From Uloborus plumipes (Eukaryota > Arthropoda > Arachnida > Araneae > Uloboridae), in contig JAXGGA010004704.1 of assembly GCA_038373865.1 (NCBI GenBank), forward strand, positions 1-64,000: a stretch of 64,000 nucleotides of DNA, given 5' to 3'. Each line of letters begins with the position of its first letter. Within the stretch, counting starts at the first letter, position 1. A program made the translations under genes and the position numbers. Below the pieces are notes generated by a model. That model had not been told where the DNA came from. It saw nothing but the letters and a program-made list of their open reading frames with translations, and made no database searches. Shown piece by piece: positions 35,701 through 47,700 of this stretch.

Positions 35701-38700
35701 GACAGAGGGCACAGGTATAATTCAAAAATTTAGTTACCCCCCCCCCTGTCCACAGTTCTTCAATTTTTTTATGATGCATTCGATTTAAAGATAATCGTTC
35801 TTACTATGAAACTAAAACTAAATAGTACAAGTACAAAGATTAAAAAATTTTAAAACCCCCGACCCAGATTAAAATGAACTACACTGCTCAAAGCATTTTA
35901 AATTTAAATATATTTATTTTTTTTCGAGAGGACAAGGTAAACACGGAAAAGGACAGATACTCCTTACTAGTAAATTTGTCAGTCGCAAAAGCAGAATAAA
36001 GAGGAAAAATTGAGTATTCTTTTAAAACCTCATACTAAAATCAATTTAGCCCTGGATTAGGAGCGGTTTCTTTCTGCTTTATACAATTACTAGTATTTTA
36101 ATTGTTAACAAATAGAAAATGGCGACAGAAAAACATTTTAAATCATTGAATTTTCTTTTCCCGTCGACAGACAATCGTAAATCGTAATATACTATATCTA
36201 ATATCATAAATTTAAGGCTAAGCAGCATTTGCTAAAAAACGTTAGTTAATATTCGAATGCTATATAACATGGAAGTTCCGAACACATTCTATCAGACGCA
36301 TTTTTTTTTTCTTTCTTTTGATACCGTTGTTTTAGCTTTTCAAGTATTTTTTCTCTTCAAAAATAGGGAGAAACGTTTCAAAGGTTTTTAATTACTATCT
36401 TCGTTAATTAATGTCATTCGAAGACGCGACTTAGCTAAGAACAATCTCAATCAACCCTCCTTTCAAACATTTTTTTTTTTTTTTTTGAAATCGGTCCATC
36501 CGATTAGGCTCTAGAGTGCCACAGACAGATACACAGATCGACAAACACACAGACACGTCAACTTTATAACCCCCTTCCTTGTTGCGCCTGGGGTTGAAAA
36601 TGGGGATTCTTAAAAATGAGGATTGAAAATTTCAGTGGATACACGAAACAAAAAAAGGAAATGAAAAACAAATGAAGTGTAATTGAAATTAATAAATAAA
36701 AAGAGTTAGCTTATAAACTATTCTGCTTGAGAGAGAAAAATAGGAGCGAAAGTGTGTAGATTAATTAATTATTTACTCGTTGCTATCTAAATGTGCACAT
36801 TTTTAAATGAAATGAAAGAGTTACTTCTGAGTTCTGGAGATGATTTACATCTGTTCTATTCTGTCTGTATAAATTTTAATTCGTTCAAATATTGTTCCAA
36901 TTTTTTTCTTCTTGCTAAGAAAGAAGTAACTCCGTGAATGAAAAGTTTTTGAGTTAGAACTGGGGTGGGCTGCTTGCTTCGCTTCTTTAGCTCGCTATGC
37001 AATGCGCGGGAGCCTGCGGCATTCGCCGTCCAAGTAGGAAAAAGGGGTCTTTTCCCAGCTCTCTTCGACAGTTGGTGGGTGACAAAAGCCCTCAGAGAAA
37101 CACGTGTCTAGCGGCTGGTCTTAAATGAGGTTGGAGCAATTAAGCACTAAGCAGCTATTTTGTCGTTGATGATTATCAGATTCTCAGAAAGTGACAATGA
37201 ATGTCCATTTGCCATGCTGCTTGCGATTTGCGGGTGGGAACCGCTGGTGAGAAAAAAAAAGGAAGATTTGCCCTTTTCAACTACGACGGCAGCTCGCCGA
37301 TTCATCGTGTTGTACCTCTTTTCCCGAAGGTTCTCGTGTTCGAACTTGGTCTGAAATCGTGTAATTTGTCGAGTACTGAGTATGTTTTTTTAAAAAAAGT
37401 TTTTTTCGTTGGATGATTTTATTCGAAAAAAGTTACCAATACGTTGGAATCAGAAACATTTTCGGCGCTCCGATTTCTGTCGGAAAATTTGATCGTCGGA
37501 AATTTTTTCCCGACGAAGCACGAAATTTTCCCCGATGGGGGGGCAAGACGTTCCCGACAGGGGGGCAATTGCCCCCCTTGCCCCATGGCTGGCGCCGCCA
37601 CTGATTGCTTTTCATCGAAAATTTGAAAACTACTTGGCAAAAAGTAGTTGATAAATAAGGAAAATTACATCATTGATTAAAAATGAAATTATGGGCAACT
37701 CCATGGTAACAGACGTATCAATTTTTTCACAAAACAGCTTACAAAGACTAGAAATATATTTGATCCTTATTTCGTTGCATGAATTTTATGAAGGACGTGG
37801 ACTCTATTTCTATATACTGTAGTTAAATTTTGACGATTTCCATAAACGATATTTAAATAATAATATTACTTTCTCCAGACGTATCTCGTAAGATACGTCC
37901 GTTACGGAGCCAAAAAACCATCATTTAAAAACTGTTTCTGAAAATCTTCAAAATTTTACCGTATTTTATAGAAGTTGAGTCCATGTGTTCTTCATAAAGT
38001 TCATGCAAAGAAACAATAATGTAACATGCTTGAGTCTTTGCTGGCTGTTCTGTGCAGCAATTGATGATTCTTATTAAAATGCAACTGCCTTTATTTGCTT
38101 GAAAAAGAAAAACGGCATTACTTCCCGGTACTTCTAATAAATTATTACTTTTTTTGAAGAATTTTAATGAAATAATTTGGCAAAGCAAATACGAAAAAAA
38201 AAAAAAAAAAATGCTGAAGATAAAATGAGGCTTGTTGATTTATTCGCAGAAACTGATTCTCATAAGCGCAAACTTTATCTGGACATCTATTTAATGCTTG
38301 CACTGTATCATTATCATACCTGCTAAGATTATTGTTATTTCTTCTTAATAGAACTTCCTGATTTGGTACCTGATGAGGTTGAAGTTGAACGCTCGGCTTA
38401 TTTGGAAGATCGGCAGCTACTCTTTCTTCAATGTGCCATGGAAGAAAACTGTTTATCCTCTGAAGCATACAAATTGGATAAAAATGACTATGGTAAATTC
38501 CAATTTCTAAAAATCGAATGAGCTTTTCGCTCTTCAACCTTATTACCAGTAAAAGTAATTTAATGTAGATTTTAATTTAATGGTAAATGATATGTATGCA
38601 AAGAAAAATTATGTACACCTTTTCTTTGACCTATAGGCTGGCTATATGAGCAACGTCGACTTCTTAGGTTCACAGCTCGAATAGGCAATATCGGTACTAC

Positions 38701-41700
38701 GGATTTCAGACCATTTTTACCGAAGCATGCTTGGCAATGGCATATGTGTCATTTGTAAGTATTTTTTACACAATATTATAGTGACATAACATACACATCA
38801 TTCAGTTTGTTTAAAAAACGGACATAAAGGTGCCAGGACACGTTGGTCCGCTTTTCTACTTTTCATTTTTTATTTTATCAAAAAAAAAAAAAACTAAATG
38901 AGCAATTTGGTTTGCTGCCAATATGTTCATTAAATATTTCTCATCGTTCCGGATTCTTTTGAAAATATTCTGTTCATTAACTTTTTTTGGATTAATGTTT
39001 AGCTGAACTTACGTTCCCCGAACCCAGGGTACGTTGACGTTGGTTCGCAATATGAAAGCAACTTCTGTAACAATCTCACTAATAAAATATAAGCAATATT
39101 GTAACTAACTTATTTTCTTTTGGGTTTCGAATGAATAAAAATATAATGTTATTTGTGTAATATTATATAACTTTATATTTATATATCAATATTATATAAC
39201 TTAATTTCAACATTATTATATAATTTTATAGTTAAATGTAATATATGAAATTAAACCAAATATTTAATTAACCAATTTCTACTTCAACACTACCGTAAAA
39301 TGGGGTGAATCGGAACACTTTTCAGCTTTGATTGTAAAAAAAGCAGTTAAAAGATTTTTTTTCAATTTGATTTTCTGGGTAAAAACTTCGGTCTTGCTTT
39401 ACTTTTGATATTCCAAGCAAACACAAAACATTTTTAACAGTTATTATTAAAATATATAGGAAATTATGGGTGTTCCGAATCACCCCGCTGATAGGGGTCA
39501 ATCGAAACACATGTTAAAATCTGTATTTTTTTCCATGAAACCTGTAATAGGTCTCACAAACATGAGTAATATTGATGAGGGAGAACAAGAACAGATAATT
39601 ACTGTCAAATAAAAGTATAATTTCAATACCAGTAAACGTTTATAATTTGTCAAAATTCAAAATAATTTTGTACTTATGAAAAATGAAAAGTAATTTTAAG
39701 AAATGCTTTTGAATTGAAATACAAAGATTTAACACGAATGGAAGTCACTCATGTCGTCCACAAATATGTACTTGTCCTTAAAACTAGCAATTGTGACTTG
39801 GCTTAAGTTTTTTCATAGCATCTTCTGGGATGATCTCTGCCTTTTCTTTAGTTTCTTAAAATCTCTGGGTTTCGGGGATTGTCCTGAAAGATTTTTTCGC
39901 TCATTCATCACTGTCTGTGTGCTTGCCTTTTGCTATCTAAAGTCTATATGACTTTCCTCCTCGTATTTTAAATAAAAAGAAGTCTCCTGGAGAAAAAATC
40001 TTATGAAATCTGCAACTTTCTGTCATTCTAAGATCTAGTTGCTCACGAGAAGGGATAAACAGTAATAAATCCTTGTCCTTGTCTTGATTAGAGGAATTGG
40101 GGTTAGAATATTGATTTTTCAAACAGTTTTCTTCAAATAAGTTTGAATTGGAACAACAGAACAAAGTGTTCCGATTCACCCCGCAATTTTTTTTCCAGTG
40201 GCATTTTTTAGAATTCTTCATTTTTATGAAATAATTTATAAAAAATGTAAATTCTAATGTGGTATTCTGTTGTTCAGATACATGTATAATTGAAGCATAC
40301 CACTCTTAGGTTTAAAATATAAGAAGGTTTGTTCTTACATATGAAGTTTTGCAGTCTATGAAAATGTGATGTTTTCTAGCATTCCACGTACAGCCCTCTT
40401 TAGATGCCAGTAGCGTTGCCAGATTGACAAAAGTAATTTTTTCCTACTTCCTATGATCTTACCTTTCTAAAAAAAAAATTCATGGCGAAAAATACTCAAT
40501 AGTAGGGTGAGTTCTGGTAAGTGCGTACCCTTTTTTGCAAAGTTAATGTTCTCAGGGATGCTGCTCTGTTGAAAAATCTTGTACACTCACAATTTTTTTT
40601 TAGTTTTTTTTCCAGATCCTTTAAGAAGATTTTCAAGCATATAATATGTCAAATAAACCATAAGCATAGGTTTTGTGACCTGGTTTATGACACCTATTCT
40701 AAGGTACGCACTTTCCCTACCTAGCGGGGTAAGTGCGTCCACCTTAAATTATGTGAATATGAGCAGTAAAAAACTTCTGGCACATATTATATATATTAGG
40801 CAGTTGCCTTAGGATAATTCCTAATACTAGAAATCAGCACTTGCTTGCATGGATGAAACGCAATCAGTGATATTCCACATGTCTTGCGAACAACTGTGAT
40901 TTGAAGATTGAGAGAGTTGTGTCTGTGATTCTTCCTCTGTCCTTTTAATAAGACCAAGTGAGCAAATGTAAGTTGTTTTTTTATTTAGTAATAATCACTC
41001 ATAGTCTACATAGTTTATTTTGGTTAAATACATTAATCAGTCTGTGTTTAAGCCAGGGTTCGCACTTACCCCTTCTTAAATGTAAGATGAGACATGTGCG
41101 TCCAATAGCTTTGTTGTAAGTGCGTACCCCTGTGATTTTCTTTAATTCTATTTGTATGGTAGATCGTTAGGTGACCTGAGTGAACAATTCGTTTTTTTTT
41201 TCTTTTTTTTAATAAATACGGTTTTAAAATATTTTTCTGATCAGAATCAGCAGCAGTAAGAAAAAACACAAAATAAAGAGCAAAAAAAAGAGAATAATTG
41301 ATCATGATGTGATACTTGTACTTTTTTTTCTTGTACATTCAAATAGTTTTTCACAAGGTGTTCCTTAATTTTCTTAAATATAATTTATTCATTACTCCAC
41401 CTTCGTTTTTTGAATCAGTTGGTTTTTTATTTAGTGTTTCACTTAATTTCATTGCTTCATTTGTCATTCTGGTTTAAATTAGGTATAGCTCATGATCGCT
41501 ATTTTCAACGAAAAATTTACTAACTGATATCTAAAAGCCAATATATTTCAGAGGTAATGAATAAAATTGAAATCTTATGCCGCATTCAATGTTAATATAA
41601 ATACTTGATGGAAATGACGTCGGATTTATAATCGGTTTATAAAAGAGTTATAAACAAAATTAAAGGTGAATTACGAGAGTCGGATTTTCCACGTAATGGT

Positions 41701-44700
41701 ACACACTTGCCTCATCATAATGGTACGCACTTGCTCCGCATAATAGTACGCATATGCCTCATGATGGTGGTACGCACTTGCCCCATCATATTGGTACGCA
41801 CTTACCCCCACCTTACTTTAAAGAAAGGGAAAGTGCGTACCGTCATATAAACAAATTTTAGTTAGAGTATTTCATCAAAATACTCCATGTATGTTATTAG
41901 TAGCTGTTACTTAAAAGAAACAACTTGCATTTCTTGACTTCAATTGCTTGGTATGACTACAAGAGAAACTGAAACAAAACCTTCTCGATCTTTACTTAAG
42001 AGTTTTTTTGAAGACATTTAAGTTATCCCTGATTGTGTTTCGTCTATTGAATCCAGGCCTGAATTCTACCGATTGAAATTATCATTAGACAGTTATCTAA
42101 CATAGTCGATGTGTTGCAGAAGCCATTTCAAGACAGTGTTCATATAATTCCCAGTGGACGCATTTACCCCTTGGACGCACTTACCAGAACTCACCCTATA
42201 TTTATGAAGAATTTCTTTGTACGGTCTGGAAGTTTTGTTCCGATTGACCCCGCTGTTCCTATACACCCCATTTTACGGTATATATGCCTGAACCATCTAC
42301 ATTTTCGCAAGAATATAGCACGACTTGGGTCTTCATCAATTTCACTGTTACTTATTTGCTACTACTAAAACATTTCTCTTCTAATCTCTCCCAAAAGTTT
42401 TCGTTTTCATAATTTTCTACAAGTGGACCAACGTACCCCGGGTTCTTGGTCGGAAAAAATACTATCATAATTTTTTTCTCGAAGAGAAAAAATAGGAAAC
42501 TACAAATAATTGAAAACTAAAAAAACTCAATTGGGAGAGGACTCCAATTTATTGCTTCATCTTCATGAAAACTGTTAAAAAAATAAAGTTGCAGACTTAT
42601 AAAATTTACTCAGTACTACCAAAATAACATTCTGAACTTAAATTTACTCACCATGTGATTTCTTCATAGGGTTTCTGGTACTATAGATGCTATTTGTTGG
42701 TCATTAAAATGAAAAATATTGTGAGTATTATAATTATTGATACGGTGGAGGGGGGGGGGAATAGTCTAACGAAATCCACACACTGTATTATTTGCGTTAT
42801 GTTAAGAATTGAAGCATCTAGAAGCAAAAGGGTGTTAGTACCAATATTAAAAATTTGGCGTTAATTATTACAAATAATAAGAGAAACTCTCATTTGTTTT
42901 GGGGCAAGTGATGATTCTACAGCTCTGGCAAGTGCTGATATATAGGAGCTAATATTTAGAAAAGTGCCAATTTGAGTCCCAAGTGAATTTTCACTAGTAT
43001 TTCAATAACTAGTTTTAAAAAAAAATTCCCCAGAAAGAAGATAAGGTTCTGCTTTCATTTCATCTAATAACATCAGAAAAAAAAGTTTTTTTTTCTTCAG
43101 AAAATATTGGTTTTATACATCAAAAATCAGATCGGTAACGTGTCCCCAGTAGCAAAGCTTAGCATGCAAACAGGTCATGCGCACTTTCTAACTTCCCAAA
43201 AAAAACGCACTTGCACAAAAAACGATTCTATTTACCTTTGTATATTTACTCATTTTGTTCAATCGATTCGATTTTCAGCGCGTCATGTCATTTCGAACTA
43301 TGTTGTCCAATTTTTCGCACTTACCACGTATACTGATACTGTGAGTTTATCGAATCGAGCTAAAATTGCATTGTGCCTAATGGTAGATTTTAAGTGATAA
43401 AATGTGTCATGAGTCATCGTCACGCTCAAATGCGAGTAAAATATTATATATTGTATGTCTTATACAGTGAAAACACGTGTTGAGTAGCGATCGACTCAGA
43501 GCGGTAACATTGAAAAACAGCGAATATGTTACAGAACTAACTCACACGTTTCAGAATTATAAAAAGCAAAAATCATAGGTTTTAGCCATATATATTGAAT
43601 ATTTTTGTTCTTAAAAAATGAAAAGCAATGAGTTTTAGTACAATTGCTTCATTTGTGGTTTGTATGACCTAACAATAGAAGTTAGTAAAATAAGAAAAAT
43701 TGACACTGCAGAAATTAAGTGAATTAATTATTATTATTTTATTTATTTATTTTTTTTCGGTGCTTCAATTTCTCATAACTTTGCTAAATAACTAGATAAT
43801 AACTAGCATGCTAAATTTGAATTTCTGATCAAGAAATTAAATTTCCTGCAACTAATTAAAGAAAAGCAAGCAACAGAGTTGTGTGTTGAAAAAGTTGAAG
43901 TTGTGTGTTGTTTCAAAACAAAACAAATGTTTTATTAGCTTGGATTTGGTAATCTCATAGTTTATTTTATCTAAAAACCTTATCGCTCATTTTTATTTCC
44001 AAGAAATGCTATTTTATAATGAAAATTGATTTTTTAGCCTAATATATATATTTTAATATAATTATCTTAATTCTATGTTAAAAATGCAAGGAAATGATAT
44101 CATATTTAGAGATGTTAACGAAGACTGAAAGCATGAACTCAAATATGTAGCTCATATTAACATCAGATCTGTAACATTCATCAGATCTGCAACGGCTTAA
44201 AAGTGAGTAATCTAAGGAGGGGGTAAATAACTTCCTTGACCTCCCCCCTTTTATTTTCTAGCATTTAGACCCAATTTAGACTTAAAATCCAATATTAGTT
44301 TTTTCTGCAAAAAAATTTTTTTTTCAGAAAACTCCAACTTCAAATTGGCACCTTTCTAAATATTGGCTCTTAGCAGGATTTAGAAACTAATTTCAATGAA
44401 ATCTGGGGGTTTTAACTTAGCAAGCGATAATTCAAAATTAAAAAAAAAGTCCTCTTACATGTCTTTACGTCTCATTGCCTTAATTAACAACTAAGCAGCT
44501 TCATTTCTTGTGATATTTTTCTTGAAATATCATTATTTTTTCAGCTGTGATTAGGTCATAGAAAATGCAGGAATTTCTTTATCGTCTAACAGGTAGTTCC
44601 GTCATGAGGCCATGACAAAATATTTATTTAGTTGATTGAAATGAGATAATAACTTGTTTGTAGAGCTTGGTGAATAAACATGTTAAATGACATTTCTGAA

Positions 44701-47700
44701 GAGTACGGCTGGTTAGGGCAGATGAGCCTGTTATTATCTCTTTCTAACGAGGAAAGCTGCAGAAAAAGCTGACAACTTGCATCATTTTCTTATGTCAGTT
44801 ATTCTACATCGTGTAGGGGAAGAAGATCGTTTAAATAAAGAGCAAAGCTTAAGTTCCTTTCTGTAATTGATTGTTTGTCGTATGGGTTTTTATCTGCTAA
44901 GCTTCTCATTTGTAAAAAGGCACTGAATAACTCTCCCGTCTGATGTACAAATAAATAAGTTTATAAAATATGCTTTATTTTTATACATACATTAAAAAAA
45001 AATTCAAACAAAGTTCAGACACATTCATAAAACAATTGGTGATTTTTATCAACCCTTTAAGCTCCATGTTTAATATTTTAGAAACCCCTGAATGCATTTT
45101 TTTTCTCCTTCCTTGTAATTTAGATATTTTGAAATCAATATAAAATGAATAACTATACTTTCCTATTTCAATGGTATTTTTTTCCAAAATTATGTACTGC
45201 AAATTCACCAAGTGATATATGGGCGATTCTCTGTAAACTTGTAATTGGCTGTCCAGACCGAGTATTTTGAAAAAAATTAAAGTGTAATAAAGTAATTATC
45301 GCTCTTAATACAAGTAAAGCAGTAAGTCTTTGCAGCCCGCCAATTGTATTTGGAGTGATAACATCTTAATTTTTTTTCTAGAAATTATTTAAGCACCAAA
45401 AGCACAGTCCCCTGGCTCTCCCAATCCTATAGTTCAACACTTAAAGGCAATATTTCAAAAAATCTATTAACACTACATAAATTTGGCAATTAATATCTAA
45501 AAATGGAATAATCAAAATATAGACGAGTTTCAAATTACATAAGATTTATCAGTTAATTGACTTAAAATGTTTTAAAAAAATATTTTACCACCGCATTTGA
45601 AATAAATTAAAAAATAAATTAATATGTAATATTTCTGTACTTTAAAGCGGATTAATTCCCTTTAAAGGCTTTTTAAAAGCATTCTGGAGGAACCTATTGA
45701 GGGCTTTTTTTGCTTTATGAGACATTATGTGGGGGTGGCACACTTTTGAGTTCCGCTGCCCCTCTCCAAGACTTTCTGCATCCACTCCTGGTCGGAAACT
45801 AGGGGTCCGGCCCTTTCGGGGGCCCGTTACCGTATCGGAGCAATACAAAATTGATATGTTTTTTTTTTTTGGGGGGGGGGGGCCCGATGAACAAACTGAC
45901 AAGGGACCCTTGACTCTCGGCGGATCTGTTTAGAGCTACCAAATACAGCCTAAAACTGCACTTTGTGGACGTATACTTCGAAAAGTCCGCCCCCCCCCCC
46001 CCATCTCCTATTTGTGCCAGATTACTACACATAAGTCTTTCAACAACTTTTCCTTCATCATCATTATTACCATTATATTCCCAAGCTGATACTATAGGTT
46101 TATGGTAACTAAAATAAAAAACAAACAATTTTGATTCGAATCTGTTCAAGTATCTTTTAAAGATTGCGATCATTGGATATAATTAAACCAAATTCTCTGT
46201 TTAAAATTCAATTAATGGTATATTTTTATTAACTGCAAAGTTGATACTAACATCCCCACTCAAAATCATTACCAAATCATCAAACCTCTTCCCAATTGAG
46301 TGCAAAAACAACATAAGTCACAAAAATTCGAAAATTTGTTTTTTGTGGAAACAAGCTGTGGGAGGCAAGATACATGTTGAGATCAAAAATCACGTCAGTC
46401 AGGTTACTAATTCGAAAGATACGGGGCCATTTATTTGAACGTTGACCGTAGAAACAATGCTAGAATTAAGACGTTTATTCTCTCTCCTGAACAATTTGAA
46501 GTTCTTGACTTACGTTGTTTATGCACTCACCGATTCAATTCTATCTTGAAGTAATGCAAAAGCGACTTTGGAATTTTTTCATAAGTTTTCGTACAAAAAT
46601 TCTCGTATTGAGCTTAAACACTTATTTGGTGAAATATAAATGGCACCCATTACAATTAGCTGTCCATTTTCGGAGTAACAACGACACATAATATATCACC
46701 GATATCAGAAACATTTTTGTTTTTCCCATCACAAAAAATACCCAACATGCCTAAAGAAGTTTTCACTTTAAAAATATTATGCTTAAAAATGTTTCCTTCT
46801 GAAGAAAATAGGCACTGCCCTGGGTGAGGATCGAGCTGACGACCTTCAGATTGCTCTCCCAGGAATCGGATTGAATCTGACGCGCTGCTTACTGAGCTTA
46901 CAAGTCTCGTAATCCCAACGAAACCAGCGCGTCTGAAGAAAAAGAGAGAAGGAGCTGTGTCCCTGATATCGATAACGTAACGGTAGCACAGTAACGGTAG
47001 TGCGAGTTCAGTTATTTTCCAAAAGAAGATTTTACTGGAAAAAAATTAAGTTGGAGCCATAAGCTGGATCCGTCTTTGCTCAAACCCCATTGGTTTAAGC
47101 CTTTTTCACCCAATAAAAAGGTTTCAATCTACGATTCAGGTATCTGACCGAGATTCATAAAGTACAGTAAATCAGGAGTTGAGAGTAATTCACGAGAAGT
47201 TTTTTTTTTAATATTTTTTATTGTTTATTGAGTATAAGTTTCATTGTAAATTTCAGGCATTACCACAGCATGGAAGTATTTGCTCACTTTGACATCATCG
47301 ACTTGCAAGGTCGAAAGGTGGCTGAGGGACACAAGGCAAGTTTTTGCTTGGAAGACAACAGTTGTGCTGCAGGTGTTGAGAAGAAATATGCTTGTGCCAA
47401 CTATGGGGATCAAGGTATCTCAGTAGGTTGCACCGACACGTATTTGCACAATATCGACTGTCAGTGGGTTGATATAACAGAGCTCCCTCCAGGAATTTAC
47501 ACCTTTAAAGTAAGTTGATTGCATATCTGTGAGCACTTCGACATTTTTACTCTGGCAAAGGCTTGTGTTTAATACGCAACTTAACCTTTTCACTTCACAG
47601 TCATGAACGAGATATCGCATTATTAAGAAGTATTGCTGACATGGGTAGGGTAGCCTAAGTGGAAAGGGTTAATTCGCGATTGCAGGTTGAATCCAAAAGA

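Larger units (their letters stand above)
39291..42280. mobile_element. Element with TACCGTAAAATGGGGTG ends and GTTCCGATTCACCCC motifs
   Basis: The left end TACCGTAAAATGGGGTG and the right end CACCCCATTTTACGGTA are perfect inverted repeats of 17 bp including TA. The motif TGTTCCGATT[C/G]ACCCCGC occurs near 39305, 39472 (followed by a diverged inverted copy), 40168 and 42238, at both sides of the nested element. On the minus strand, broken frames at 39937-40221 contain [16 protein letters not shown], faintly like the C-terminal region of some DDE transposases. TA borders suggest Tc1/mariner or pogo; that placement is inferred. Confidence 0.65.
38827..42450. mobile_element. Outermost element of a three-level nest (GGACCAACGTACCCC motif)
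   Basis: A motif around GGACCAACGTACCCCGGG occurs near 42424. Related forms in the opposite orientation occur near 38838 (GACACGTTGGTCCGC) and 39010-39045 (CCCGAACCCAGGGTACGTTG, then CGTTGGTTCGC). The other motif-array elements lie between the left and right motif groups, so I infer one element split by insertion. Its outer borders are not defined and no protein is seen. Confidence 0.4.

Noticed and set aside
37160..37640. Cluster of overlapping open frames in four reading frames
   Set aside because: They cover the GC-rich right end of the hAT element at 35656-37603. No motif is shared with proteins.
41698..41816. CRISPR-like array
   Set aside because: The units are contiguous imperfect tandem repeats without unique spacers, in a eukaryotic intron, inside a transposon.
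45642..46173. Overlapping Pro/Lys-rich frames on both strands near 45.6-46.2 kb
   Set aside because: They depend on G and C homopolymer runs and show no domain.
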